64,000 nt of DNA from Venturia oleaginea (GCA_013176395.1 JABMLP010000017.1:558001-622000); one strand, 5' to 3'. Counted from the first letter of the stretch, positions 41,665 through 53,615 are shown. The notes: generated from the letters alone by a model not told the origin. Translations and numbers: made by a program.

Positions 41665-42100
41665 TACAAATCTTGACTTCCTCCCTATTCTATCTACTTG
41701 TCCTAATTGTATAATAAGTGGACTTACTATGAGGATTACCAATTTGCTAACCACGTCTCGCGTGATTCGTCTCCTGCGCACCAAAATCCGCCCAACTTGC
41801 CAATTCGCTGCTGTACAAAATGTCAGCACCTACTCAATCATGGTCAATCAATTACCCGCTCTACAATCGACAAGATTAATGGCTGTCGTCTGAGCCAATA
41901 TCTTTCTGATATACTTAATATTTCTAAAACACGCCCAGAGGAAGAAATTCTCATCCGATAGAACAACCCAACATTGAAACTCTCTAAGAGAATTGAGAGA
42001 ATCCGTACATTAGTACTTGGTATGTGGCGTAATATTCCTTGTTCCTAGGTAAACCTATAAGTATATCTCGTGCGTTTTCTAACGTATTACCTCTTAGCCA
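41665..42100. other. Upstream region / unresolved N-terminal exon area of the HET gene
   Basis: A frame at 41707-41961 lacks an ATG and has no HET-family signature. Upstream exons of the HET gene should lie here but could not be assigned. Confidence 0.35.
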
Positions 42101-43627
42101 ACAGGGAAGGCGGTATTCAAACTGATGATGCTTACTTCAAACACCTTCGAGCATGGCTGAAGCGGTGCGACGACGATCACGAATGCAAAGGCACAATTAC
42201 TAAAGATAGCATGCCAACTAGGATCATTGATATTGGCCTGGAAAAAAATGATCTGCTCACCCTACGAGATTCAAATCAGATTAACACATGCAGCTACGTT
42301 GCACTGTCCCACTGCTGGGGCGAGTACCAGGCTGGAGAAAAAGAAAGCATATGTACTCACGCAGAGAACTTGAATGAACGCAAACGCGGCTTCGAGGTGA
42401 AAACCCTTCCACAAACATTTCAAGATGCTGTTGAAGTAACCCGGCAACTCGGTCAACAATATCTCTGGATCGACTCAATTTGTATCGAGCAAAGTTTAGA
42501 CAGAACAGTCACGGAAGACTGGAAACAAGAGTCTAAACGTATGGAAATTATATTTTCTTCAGCATACTGTACTTTAGCTGCAAGCTTAGCCAAGAGGTCT
42601 TCCGAAGGGTTCCTCAGACAACGCCCAAGCATTCCGGTTCTACAGATCGAGACCGAGACCGGCGACTACCTCTTCGTTTCTGCAGAAATAGCTAACTTCT
42701 TGGAGGATACAAAGGTTGCTCCATTGAACACTCGTGGATGGATTCTTCAGGAGCGTATCCTTTCACGTCGAACAATTCATTTCTGCGAGAAGCAAACGTA
42801 TTTTGAGTGTGGAGAGGGAGTGGACTGCGAGAACTTTACATCCATGAGAAGGTAAGTTTTACTTATAAACTTCTTCTACTGGGGCTAAACTAAAATTCTC
42901 GTTGTTACTTAGTCCAAGGAACAAGGAATACTTTTCAATGGACCCACACTTTCCAAATCGCCTTGTGAAAGCAGGCACCATCTCGGTCGTGGAATATATC
43001 AAAACTCTCGTCCAGGAATTCTCACAGCGTCAACTGACAAATTCGACTGATAGATCTATCGCATTTTTGGGACTCGAGAATCGTATCGCGAATGCTATCA
43101 ACACTGAAAGTAGATACGGTATTCCTCAGAAATGTATGCACGACATACTCCTTTGGCAGCGCCAAGAACCGGGGCAGTTGAACAGAATCAAATACCCTGA
43201 CCCCAGCAAGCCAGTACCATCATGGTCCTGGATGGCATGTTCTGACCCCATCAAGTTTGATAACCCTGTCCTTTATTATCAAAGAACTGCTCTTTGTTTT
43301 CACAAGGATGCAAAGAATTCAAAGAATGTTCTATCAGCCGCTGAGGGGGCAACTTTCATAGGTTGCAAATTGAAGGGAGACGGGACGGCGAAGGAAATTC
43401 TGAATCAGGTTGGAGGAAAGATTGGGTCGATACAATACGACATATTGGAAAATACCCCAGAGTTTGTTTTACAAAAATGTATCGTCGTAGGAAAGGACGA
43501 CAGGGGTGATTATGTCGTATTGTTGGTGGTCAAATCATCTTTGAAAGACGAGTATACCAGAATTGGGATTGGTAGAATTGAAGGTTCTTATTTATCAATG
43601 GTTGAGGGCATGGTGCGAGTTGTGTAA
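42101..43627 (+). CDS. HET-domain (heterokaryon incompatibility-like) protein, N-terminus unresolved
   Basis: HET-domain proteins are linked to allorecognition and programmed cell death in filamentous fungi. Exons visible are about 42101-42851 and 42913-43627; the intron is 42852-42912, joining FTSMRSPRNKEYFSM. Family blocks are CSYVALSHCWGEYQAGEK, LPQTFQDAVEVTRQLGQQYL, WIDSICIEQ, DWKQESKRMEIIFSSAYCTL and LNTRGWILQERILSRRTIHF. Upstream, FKHLRAWLKRCDDDHEC is the usual pre-HET segment, and it needs at least one earlier exon for a start codon. The C-terminal half is the variable region. Degenerate repeats lie on both sides, so the true 5' end may be displaced or lost. Confidence 0.83.
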
Positions 43628-44265
43628 GGCGTGTGGTAGAAGGGACAAAACTTTGCGAGTTTCATTCAGTTCGGTATCAATCGGATGTTTAAGGTGCTAC
43701 ACAATATAAATCGCGCAATGAATATGAAGAATTGGATGGATCGTCTTTCGCAATAGAGTTACCAACTGTTTTTCAAGTTCTTGACTCTAGAACTCGATAT
43801 ATGTATGCGTGTATAATAATGTTCAGATGGATGAATAACATCACTACGCCATTTTGAAGTTTGTTAATGGAAAATGTATGTGACACGTTTGAAGAAAATA
43901 GTATGGAGTTGCTCTACATTTCGGCTGCACTAGCAGGGAGAGGGTTGACCTATTCACGCCTCCCTCTTGTGACGTGAGAGGGCTGAATTGGTTGGCTGCA
44001 CTGTCTCGAAGTGCAGGGAGGGCAACGACCCGATAAAGCCTTCCTCTTGCGGCCATACTGGCCCGACGGGTGTATTAAACTCATCCATCCATACCGTTAA
44101 GACGTAGCAAATCGGCGATGTGAGAAGGAATTCTACTACTGTCTGGGAAAGAAATTGCAGGGGGCCAATCTGCTCAGGCCACTATGGATATCTAGCAAGG
44201 CTTATACAAGTAAGCTCCCTACTGAGGCCTGTATCTTAACTTAATAAGCGCACGCTGTTATAAGT
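43628..44265. other. Spacer with degenerate repeats
   Basis: It holds GCAGGGAGAGGGTTGACC and GCAGGGAGGGCAACGACC motifs (about 43935 and 44012) and the second copy of the CATC-tailed repeat. Confidence 0.45.
44053..44095 (+). repeat. Dispersed repeat with (ATCC)n tail, copy 2
   Basis: CCATACTGGCCCGACGGGTG followed by TATTAAACTCATCCATCC, matching the copy at 40545. A GCAGGGAGGG motif precedes it by about 40 bp. Confidence 0.6.
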
Positions 44266-45377
44266 TAACGTGTTTCACCACTCACTTGGCCACCCCAACC
44301 ACTAGATCTCAAGTCATCGTGCGATAAAACTCCCACCAATACAGCTTCTATTAAAATAATTCTAACAATACATTCTTTACGTATTTGGGCATCGATTAAT
44401 CTTTTGACCTTGAATACCGCAGCCACTACATGTTGGTAATGCTCGCTGTCGTACGACGACTTCCTGATCTTGAACACTATCTCTAGAGCTATTTTCGCAT
44501 CCCTCGACCAAGAACTGACCCTGTTGAGCTTGTAAAACGCCTCCATATGCAATATATCGTCTACGATACTGTTGCTTCTGTTTTCGTCGTTGGTTCTCTG
44601 TACGAAGCTTCCTATTCTCTTCTGCAAGTATTACTGCTGAATTCATTGCGACTTGACATCCTTTGATGAGTTGACCAATTGCTTGACTACTTGGGCTCTG
44701 AGATTGGCGATGAAGAAGGTTTCGGACGAGCTGAGCCTCCTGCTCAAGCTGAGCTATCGTACGAGGAGTTTCTGACGTCCACTGTGGCGCTACTCCATGG
44801 GGTGTACCTGGTGGTGAGGGCGCCTCTTCAACACGCTGAAACCACGCGTTGATTGTCGCTGGATCTTCGCATTTTGCACGCTGTGAATGAAATTTACGAT
44901 TCCACTTCGTACAAAGCTCCGGCTGAGCGTTGATGAAGCGGTATACCCAGTTCTTCCCGACTAATGACGGTGGAGGATTCGTACCGCGTTTTTCGAGTAA
45001 AGCGTTTGCCATTCGTCGTACGTCGATAATTTGGGGCGGAAATCCTCGTCGATCATGGTCTAGGATTCACTGAACCAGAGCCTGCTCTTCATGTATTTGT
45101 AACTTTCTCTTTTGGTGGTTAGATTCGCTTCGTGGTTTACCACCTTGAAGACGAGACTGAAGTGTAGATCGAGGAATATCGTACGACGCTGAGATTTGAC
45201 GTTGACTTAAATTTGGATTCGTTTGAAAGCTCTGCTTCGCAAGAAGTAATCTAGCCTCTTTGCAAGCCGATCCGGGTGTTGGTGTTGACATTATCGCGAT
45301 AATTGTACGAAGGGATTAGACTTTTTGGTTGGGTGGCCAAGTGAGTGGGGTGGCCAAGTGAATGGTGAAACACGTTA
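44266..45377 (-). mobile_element. Deleted Fot/pogo-like DNA transposon of a second family, 1112 bp
   Basis: Inverted repeats start TAACGTGTTTCACCA at 44266 and, inverted, end TGGTGAAACACGTTA at 45377. Both carry CACTTGGCCACCC motifs and TA ends. The minus strand encodes an HTH part (45291-45067; PNLSQRQISASYDIPRSTLQ) and a second frame (45012-44377) with NPPPSLVGKNWVYRFINAQ. That frame then runs straight into the tail (PSPPGTPHGVAPQWTSETPR), so the DDE core is deleted. The TIR sequence separates it from the 13827/26005/34005 family. Confidence 0.87.
44377..45291 (-). pseudogene. Transposase remnant lacking the DDE core
   Basis: The two frames 45291-45067 and 45012-44377 are separated by a stop and frame change near 45060. 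The tail has a Cys motif CSGCGIQGQKINRC with the spacing of a zinc knuckle but no His at the ligand position. Confidence 0.75.
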
Positions 45378-45992
45378 TCACATACAATTAATGACTAAAA
45401 CATATACGAATTTTTCTTCATGCCAAATGATTGTGGTAGTCATTGCGCGTATGTGCTGGTCCGAAAATTCGATGATTGTGGGTGTACAGTCATCAGCCGT
45501 TACATTTAGGCCCTTTCCTAAATATAGGAGCCAAAAGAGTCACGTTAGGAGAATAGCAGCTCGTAAAGCGGTGGTCGAAAAACCCGAGTATCAAGTCTCC
45601 CAAGAATAAAAGAATTGAAGATCGCCGTAACCTGAGCATTGAGAGATGGTTGGAAGGATTTAAGGTGTTTTCAAGGCTCTTGACCTCCAACCTTCGAGTT
45701 GAAAGGTTTGGACCCCTGCACGCTAAGTAGAGTGAGCCGGATCTTGCATCTCCGGAGCTCGATGACCACTCTCCGCACTTCATCCTTTCTCGTACACAAC
45801 CGCTTTTAGACCATCAGCTCTCATCGCTGTGACTTGCTGCTATCCTCGCTGACCGAAGCCGGACGCATTGAAAAACGCCGCTATGGTCCAACTGCGTCTC
45901 ACACCTGACCCACAGTATTCACAATCTCGAAAAATTGCGACCACGGGACATTTTCCCGACGGGTGAAAGAAATATACCCAATTGAAAAGAAT
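45378..45992. other. Intergenic, nothing recognised
   Basis: Short unsupported ORFs only. It ends at the tRNA gene. Confidence 0.4.
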
Positions 45993-46064
45993 GCCTCTAT
46001 GGCTCAGTGGTAGAGCATCTCACTTGTAATGAGAAGGTCCGTCGTTCGATCCGGCGTGGAGGCT
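45993..46064 (+). tRNA. tRNA-Thr (anticodon TGT), no intron
   Basis: The 72-nt gene folds as a standard cloverleaf. The acceptor arm GCCTCTA pairs with TGGAGGC. The D arm holds GGCTCAGTGGTAGAGC. The anticodon stem TCTCA/TGAGA encloses loop CTTGTAA with anticodon TGT. The T arm CGTCG/CGGCG has loop TTCGATC. CCA is not encoded, as usual in eukaryotes. A T-rich run follows about 15 bp downstream. Confidence 0.95.
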
Positions 46065-46078
46065 AATCGAGGTGTATC

Positions 46079-46097
46079 TTTTCTTTTTGCCTTTTTT
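46079..46097 (+). terminator. RNA polymerase III termination T-runs
   Basis: TTTTCTTTTTGCCTTTTTT just downstream of the tRNA gene provides several T4+ tracts for Pol III termination. Confidence 0.75.
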
Positions 46098-46999
46098 GCT
46101 GCTCTTCTCAACTCTTGCCAAGTCCCTCTCAGGTGAACTTTTGCTACCGTCGATGCTTACTCTCCGAAGTCCCACTTCACAAAGGAGCCATTTGTTCAAA
46201 GTGTTGCTTGTAAGCCGTGTGCCTTCTCGGAGTGGATAAGAAGCCTTCAAACCCCCTTACGTGGTAAACACATTCCTGGTTTTCAACAGGAACGTTTTTT
46301 CCATTCTTGCCTTTTCAAACGTTGTTAGGTTCATCGACATTCTTGCAATTATCGACATGTTTAGGGAAAGGTAAAATCTTCCCATCTCGTTTCCTATTCT
46401 ACCATAGCGACTTTTGTTTGCAGTACAAACCTTCCTTGTACTAGACCTGAATAATGACGGCACGACAAGTCACGTGGAAGCTTGCAGAACAGAGATGGCA
46501 GAACCGATCTTTGGTTGAATCTGACAAGATATCGAAGACTGGCCCCGACGATCAACCAGGGCCTTCTTTCTTCCGCTTACCACCACTCGAACTCTGACTC
46601 TCGATCTACCAGTACACCTTCCTTCATTCTGGTCGTATCGTTCACATTCATTAACGAGACTATCATGATCGTCTCGTTCACACTCAGAAACTAGACCACC
46701 ACGTCAGACTATTGTCTCATATACCATGCGTCATCGAGTACGTTGGCGGGAAACGTACTGGTTGGTAGGACGATCACTGGGGAGTGACAATTCCTATTAG
46801 GGCTATCCTCATGAAGTGTGTCGGAGAGAGCCCCAGCCGACACTTTTCGAAAAGGCAACTAAGAACTCTGATGTCAAAGTCTCTTGGAGTTACAGGTGAG
46901 CGCCGCATACCGACTGAAAGGCCGACAGATGCATTGCGAATTGAAGACTGACCTGATTTTTAGACCGGCTTCGCCACGGCCACGATGTATACCCAGGAA
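46098..46999. other. Intergenic, nothing recognised
   Basis: No gene. A short perfect hairpin (GTGTCGG / CCGACAC) lies around 46820; its role is unknown. Confidence 0.35.
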
Positions 47000-47004
47000 G
47001 GAGA

Positions 47005-47205
47005 TGTAAGAATGTAGATCATGTATCAGACATGTGATGTGGATTGTTAAGACACCAGATTGCTGCATTCCTGATGCAAACAGTCATTCTTTGTTATTTG
47101 CCCTGTAGAATGGCCTACATAACCTGATTGAACTGCCCTTATGGCGAGAACATGCAACTCTATGTCCATTCAACTCAACAACTCTGTATTTCGCTCGATC
47201 TCATA
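47005..47205. repeat. Solo LTR, 201-bp family, copy 2
   Basis: Same ends and length as the copy at 25798, with its own target duplication GGAGA (47000-47004 and 47206-47210). Confidence 0.88.
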
Positions 47206-47210
47206 GGAGA

Positions 47211-48192
47211 GTTTCTTTGTTCGGGGATTGGCGATTTGCGTCGTGGACGGTATACACAGCATGTGGAAGTGGGCTCGGAAGGGGAGAAGGCATGGCCGTT
47301 GATCTTTGAGTTGTGCGTTCGCTATGGATCAGCCAACATTCCAGCAATGCGCCTTGATACCAGAAACTGCTGTTCTAAACTATATGGGCATCCGTTTTGA
47401 CAATATTTTGAGTATGAGATCAGACTTTGTCTTGGTCCCGTGTGAGCTCGGTCCAGAACCGAAATTGGTCATCATTGAAGCTTGGATGCTCGGGGTTCTC
47501 ACTTCCACTTGCCGCCAGCTCGCTCTCCTCCTCCGCCGAACCAAGTTACTGTGCTCTTTCCTGCTATCAACAGTGGCAGCATCTTGCGTCGCCAGATGGA
47601 CATTGTCTCAAGCCACTCGGATCCAGTACACCCTGTCTATCGCGTTGCTTCAACGACGGCTTCATCCGGCCCTGTTGACCATCCCGCATAGTCAACATCA
47701 TCATCTACCTTTTTAATCGACTCTCGAAGCCATAAATCGGTGCCTCCGCGTTGAAGCCAAACTCGAAGTCGTCAGTGCCATGACTTGCGCTTATTATCGC
47801 AATCTCTGCCCTCTTGGGCTTTCATCAATGAGCAATTGGCAACCGAGATGCCTCTTTTCATGGATAGTAAAGTAAAGCAATCATCTCAGCCTCGACACAT
47901 GCTGAATTACCACGTTAAGACATGCGTCACATGCAAATAGAACCTAGCTCTCGCGTCGTGCTTAGGGCTTCGTGCGCAATTGACTTGCACAAGAAAAACA
48001 TAATGCTAAATTATCCCGCCCTTCGATTTCTGTATCTGGCCTAGCGGATCTCCAAATTTATATCGTCAAAGTGAAACTGCGAAGAGTTCAGGTTCAGAAT
48101 CGCCGCCCACAATTTCCCGCGGCTCTTACTAAACGATCACCCGCCACAGAATTGACTTCTGTCAGAATACTTGAGTAAAAGTTGGCAACAAG
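47211..48192. other. Intergenic upstream of the copper-monooxygenase-like gene
   Basis: Overlapping ORFs in several frames at 47306-47716 have no domain signal, and none is clearly real. The 3' part is the promoter of the gene at 48193. Confidence 0.35.
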
Positions 48193-49893
48193 ATGAAGCT
48201 CACCACACTCGTTGGTCTGGTTGCTATCAACAGTGTAGTTTCTGGCGGGCTCTTAAAGCATGACGCCCTCAGTAAACGTCAAGGACTTGCAGGCACGATT
48301 GTAGATTTGACTGCCAAAGCAATAGGTACGTACATCAGTACGAGCTTGCCTATTCTGGTAATGATACTAATTTGCTCGCATAGGAGGTGGAAAGGTGGCC
48401 GATCCAGCAGGCGCTGCGCCGAGAAGAATCGAGATGGCCTCACCAATCAAGCTGCCTAGAGTGAAGCGGGTGAAGATTAGAGCGGGTCCATATGCAGTCC
48501 CCAACATGGGGAAGAAGTCTTTGAACGGACACGCTGGTATGCTTGAGAATTATCCGGATAACGTAAGTTGGAATCAAGGGTCAGCTGTTCTCGGACGTTA
48601 AATCCTCGATGCCAGGTTGTAGAGAAGCCGTGTTCGGATTCCTGCACTCTTCTCCGACAGCAAGCAGGCTTGGAATATGCCGATGGTTCAAACGCAAATA
48701 TCGACACTGGATTGTGGTATGTTGTATATTTGTCTCGGTCTTGCTGTGCTGATGAAATAAATAGGTTGCATCACATGGTACACTTTGTCAGCGGGCCTTC
48801 TCGTTGGGATGGTTCCGCAATTGGAGGATTCTGCCTCCCCCATTTTGGTCTTGGGGTGACTCCTGCTACGGCTGAGAGAATTTTCGCGGCTGGAAATGAA
48901 CGAACGATCTTCAATTACAACCTCGGTACAGACATGAGCTCTGGAACTGGCTTTCATGTTTCAAAGGACGATAAGTTCATGTATCTGGTCGAATTGATGA
49001 ACATGAATATGGAAGACAAGGTAGTGTACGTGACCATGACCTACGATATCATAGAAGGTAAGCCACTCGATTGATTCGAAAGCCTAAACATCTGTTGACA
49101 TACAAACAGGCCCTCTCCCGGCAGGCTGGAATGACATGAAAATGGTATATCTTGGCGCAAACCAATGCTCAACAAGTGAGGTCATGCCTCCTCAAGAAAA
49201 TGGATCATTCACCATCTCATCCAAGCCCTGGACTCCTACTTTCGAAGGGAAAATTGTGTCTGTAGTTGGACATTTACATGACGTTAGGGAATAAGCGTTC
49301 CTACTATGTTGTCCTCATGCTAAGATAATGTAGGGAGGAGTCTCAGTGGACATCATGACCAACCAAACTAATCCACTCTGCAAAACAACTACAAAATATT
49401 CCGAGACGCCTGATTACATCTTTCGGGGAATGTCAATGGGTACAGATAAAACCACCGTGAATCACATCTCTTCCATGGACGGTTGTAAACCTGCCGAGTA
49501 TACCGTACAAGAAATGAAGAAGGGCCAATCCTGGGTCATCAACGGTAACTACGATTACGCAGTTCATGAGGGAAATATTGAGAAGGGAAAGCAAATGGAT
49601 GTAAGTCCAAGCAGGATTCTTTGCGATGCTTAATAGTTGCTGACCTCGTCTAGATTATGGCAGTCGCTTTCATTATGGTCCAAGTGCCACCGGGACCTGT
49701 TCCGAAACCTGCGAATGGTCTGATGGAGAATATTAGCGGTATGCTTATGGGAATGAAGATGGGTGTGAAGGGGAAACAGATGTTATCGAACGTTGATGAG
49801 TCTAGGGACTTGTTCCTCCGAGTGACGCAGTCTCCACCGGGTTTCTGTGTTGCTAGAGTTTCTGCACCGATGGATACTTGCATGGCTGTCTGA
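48193..49893 (+). CDS. Secreted protein resembling copper type II (PHM-like) monooxygenases
   Basis: Exons are 48193-48325, 48384-48562, 48616-48716, 48765-49057, 49110-49282, 49334-49600 and 49654-49893. All joins keep frame, giving 461 aa. The N-terminus is a signal peptide (MKLTTLVGLVAINSVVSGG) followed by a possible Kex2 site (SKR, residues 27-29). WLHHMVHF at 138-145 gives a His-His pair like the CuH site of peptidylglycine hydroxylases. GHLHDGG at 289-295 gives the His-X-His of the CuM site, and a Met follows at about 384. Where the third CuH His is expected there is instead a Met-rich segment (VELMNMNMEDKVVYVTMTYD). Two-domain fold and copper binding are inference; I recognise the family only as a fungal secreted protein of unknown substrate. 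Confidence 0.72.
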
Positions 49894-50355
49894 ATGTTGA
49901 TCTGTAATAAGCGAATAATCTGATCCTCTGGAAAAGTTCTTGGGTCAGGTCAGATTTTTAGTTCTCTCTGTGTGCTTGGTAGTCGATCTTTAACCATTTA
50001 TGCAAATACAGCCAACTTACCCCTCACTTTGAATGTTAAGTAGTAACAATGGAAGAGTCGACAGTGCCTGCATGCAACAACTTGGCTCGCTCTCCAAGCG
50101 GGTAGCTTCTCTGGTAATGTAGTTTTTCTGGATTGGAGAAAATTCCGACCTCAACACCAACGAATAGTGACGGGTAGCCGGTCAGAGCTTTCGTCAACAC
50201 GATTACCAACACACCTCTAATTTCTGTCTCATCCACACTTTCACCTTTGGACTGAACGCCAAAGGTCCTACAAACATCACGCCAGAAGAAACGCCGCCTC
50301 TAGTTGACCACCACGCCGCCCTACTGGCCGTACTCTTTGTACGAAAATAGCAACC
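49894..50355. other. Intergenic
   Basis: No supported feature between the secreted protein gene and the BTB pseudogene. Confidence 0.4.
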
Positions 50356-51353
50356 ATGGCCGGCCCTGATGAAGAGCTCGCCAATCCGCCACCTGTACTC
50401 ATACTCTGCTTCGATGCCGATCTCGCCCTCATGGTGGGCAAGAATTATGGCCAAGCCCAGCGATAAAACGTCTCTCGAGACACGTTATGTATGGCAAACC
50501 CTCTGTCCAAAGCCATGCTTACTGGAAACTTCTCGGAGTCCACGAAGGACGAAAATGAGTTGAAGGATAACAATCCAGAAGCTTTGCTAATTTTTTTACG
50601 CGTTGCTCTCTTCAGGTTCAACGAAGTGCACCGCACGCTGAGTCTGCCTGGCTTGGTGAACGTTGCAACTATATGTGATAGGTATGACACTACCGCCGTC
50701 TGCCGCCCTTTCATAGCCGGATGGATCGAACAATGGCTCCCCATCATTTGTTAGTTTGTTCCCGGCGACTTATGTGGATTACGTGGGTCTTTGATTATGA
50801 AAATGAGTTTGTTGATCTTGTTAACAAGCTCCGACTACCTATGACTACCGACGATCACGGCGAGGCCACGCATAAAGGGCAACAACTCACTGAAATGATG
50901 ATGCCGCCAGGTTTGATAGGCACGTCAAAGCATTCATGAACTAGCCTTCAACAGCGGGCGAGAGTGACTATACTAAAAGTAGAATTTTACGCGAAACCCC
51001 TGCTGATTGTCCACGTAGATAGCTTGCAATAAGTACGGTTGGCTGCAATTCGTAGCTTACTTCAAAAGTTCCACTCCTACACTGGTTACTTCGTCACAGG
51101 TTCGAATCTTTGCTCAGTCCGGGATAAAGGCAGCGAAGAAGCAGAAAACTGTATGGCTTTTCATGCCGGCCAGCCCGTTCGGGCTGCGCACAAGCTTGGA
51201 GAAGACTTTACTCTTCAAGAAAAGGCATCTGACCGACGAGAAAGTGTTGCACAGCTGTATTCAAAGTTAAAAAGTGTTATGCTGAAGCCCTACATCGAAG
51301 CTGGCGTAGCCAACAGCACCATGACAATCCACCAACCATGTTGTTTTGATTAG
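50356..51353 (+). pseudogene. BTB/POZ-domain protein, broken
   Basis: From ATG 50356 the frame reads MAGPDEELANPPPVLILCFD then DADLALMVG, the start of a fungal BTB domain. It meets an in-frame TAA at 50464-50466, then continues with NPLSKAMLTGNFSES, PEALLIFLRVALFRFNEVH and LVNVATICDRYDTTAVCRPF. A frame change near 50745 is needed to reach MWITWVFDYENEFVDLVNKL. Two more stops (about 50937 and 51031) precede the C-terminal part (RSLLQKFHSYTGYFVTGS through LYSKLKSV). An intron could explain one break but not all of them. Intact BTB relatives act as dimerising adaptors, for example for ubiquitin ligases. Confidence 0.7.
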
Positions 51354-52123
51354 CTCATCAGCTCCTGCGTACAGACGAAATCCGATCAGATTCCCTCAGC
51401 TGTTCTTGACTCCCACCGAGTTCACTTGAGAGAGCAGTGGAAGAAGGGAAACCCTGGCCCAGGGTTTGTTTGAATGACACAAAGCTCACAGGTGAAGACA
51501 AGGGTGGAAGATTGTGTCAAACTGGAAGTAAGACTGTCAAGGAGAGCACAGAGAGAGGGACCAGAAGTAGGTGAATACAGATCATGCCCGTCGACATCGC
51601 CGTACATGAAAAGAGGTAGCTTCAATGTTTCCACGGGCACAGCGATGAGATTAATCCAGGCCCATCCAGCCCCTAGCAGTAATCGAATACTTCATTGACC
51701 TTGAAATTCCCCACCTCAATATCAACACCAATAAATTTTTGGCCTTCCAGAACTCGTCAGGGCGTTTTGCGACCGATCTCTAATCCGAAGAGGCAAAATA
51801 AGTATGAGGTGCTCTTCGAGACGGAGAAATGGAAATCCATTGTGCAGATATGAATGGGTTCGAAGAGAAGTGATTTCCTATAGCAACGCGTTCGCCTTAA
51901 TTCGATGATAATGCAGCACTGCAAAAAGAAGAATCGATTTGCCGGCCGTCTCATGTCTTGACCAAGGTCGCACAAAGTAGCTTGAGGGCTTATTATCACG
52001 GTGATACAAGGCGGCGTTGCCCGTCACAACTTCTTCTGGTCAGCCTGCTCCCTCGCTTCATGACATTTCTTTCACTTCTCACTTCAACTCCTTCAACTTC
52101 TTCAGCCAACTCACTCATTCATC
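51354..52123. other. Intergenic
   Basis: Nothing recognised. A C/T-rich stretch precedes the next start codon, as is typical of fungal 5' leaders. Confidence 0.4.
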
Positions 52124-52939
52124 ATGAAAGCCTCTTTTCTCAATTTGGTGACTGCGATGTCAATGGCCTTCCAGGTTGGGACTGTGACACGTACGTGCTC
52201 ATGGTCACTTCATGGCAATAAATCAGACGTACTGACCGTTTCCAGCAACTGAAGCTGCCCTCTGCAACGAAGGCTGTCAGATTGGGTCGGAAGATGCGTA
52301 TGGCTCAGTCTGGGAGCCTCAAATTTACAACTACACCGTCGACATCGTCACCATCATGATCGATACTGGTACTGGCTCAGAGGCGACTGCCCACGATGCT
52401 CGACTGATCAACCCCCGATCCGTATTTGCGTATGCTTCCGCTTCTATTCAGGGTCTTCAGAAGTTTCATCATGGCGTCTTTGTAGTTGACGGCACCAAGA
52501 CTGAGATGTTTGGAACAACACTGTGGGTCTCTCCCTCAATCTCATCAGCTAGCCCTTGCTAAACACTGATTCTAGTACCTGGCCATCCTCGGACTTACGA
52601 CTCGCCAAGTACACAGCGACGGCTACTATCAAAGATCAAGGCAGTTGCACGACCACGACTTCAGTGTACACTCGACCAACCGATGAGCTCTGGGAGCCCA
52701 TGGGCACAGCAGACGGATCTTGGTTGAGCGAAACATGGGGAGTGTGCAACCCCTGTCCCACGGGCGCTTTCAGCGAGATAGGTACTCGACTTGGTAATGT
52801 GCCGAAGAGGCTGTACACGACTAATGCAGAGCTGGCGAAGTGTACGAAGGCGACGATGGATGATGAGCCGATGACCAAGGTGGCGCTTGTACCTGTCACT
52901 TCGACTCGGACTATCTACATTGGAGGCGATCCTTCTTGA
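52124..52939 (+). CDS. Small secreted protein of unknown function, 235 aa
   Basis: Exons are 52124-52190, 52246-52522 and 52576-52939; introns are 52191-52245 and 52523-52575. The N-terminus MKASFLNLVTAMSMAFQVGT looks like a signal peptide. The mature part has scattered Cys (ALCNEGCQIG, GSCTTTT, GVCNPCPTG, AKCTKAT) and Tyr/Thr-rich beta-type sequence. I recognise no domain. Size, secretion signal and paired Cys would fit an extracellular or cell-wall protein or an effector-like protein, but nothing shows function. The second intron position is set by frame continuity only. Confidence 0.65.
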
Positions 52940-53615
52940 TGATGGTCAGGCTGCGCAAGACCGTAGCGATGCGGAGGACAACAAAGATGCTGACAATTAA
53001 TTGATTTGTTCCAAGCAACTTTTTTGATTTGATAATGATAATGCAATGGAAGAATGTCATATGATGGGTACTTACCTCTGAATTGCAAAAAAGAAGTCAA
53101 AAACTACGTTGACGAACAGCCTATACCGTCGCTTCAACTCTACAGCAGCTCCTCTTGATCTCAAATACAGGAACGAATTACCATCTCCAGTGCTCAGATG
53201 GATCGGGGGAGCTTGTAGAAAGGTCCACGTGACTTATCTGAAAAAATAGTCACCTTTCATGACGTGCTTTTGCTTTTCGATGATGATCACAAAGAAAGTC
53301 GACCTGATCCATCGATCCATCTAGCAGTAGAATAATAACTCAGGACATAATGACCCATTGAAAATACCTCTCTGTTCACTCTGTGAAATCGGCGAACACC
53401 CCACCTCCTCACGGCGACCTGCAGACCGCTCTTGCCATCACAACAATCAGCAAGTCCATCGAGCGCTGTGATAGACGAGAAGAAAACAAACGACCATCGC
53501 AGCATCACCAAGAGACGATATAACGAGAAGGAACCTAACATCCCGGACGACTTCTGGATATTTGCCTTGTCTTGGCGGATCCCGTGCAAGCACGCCATCG
53601 ATTTTGAGCTGAGCT
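52940..53615. other. Intergenic
   Basis: No supported feature. Probably the promoter of the sulfite-oxidase-like gene in its 3' part. Confidence 0.35.

Noticed and set aside
47306..47716. ORF of 136 codons and overlapping ORFs
   Set aside because: Three frames are open over the same stretch, with low-complexity Cys/Ser/Leu-rich translation and no domain. No splice model makes it better.
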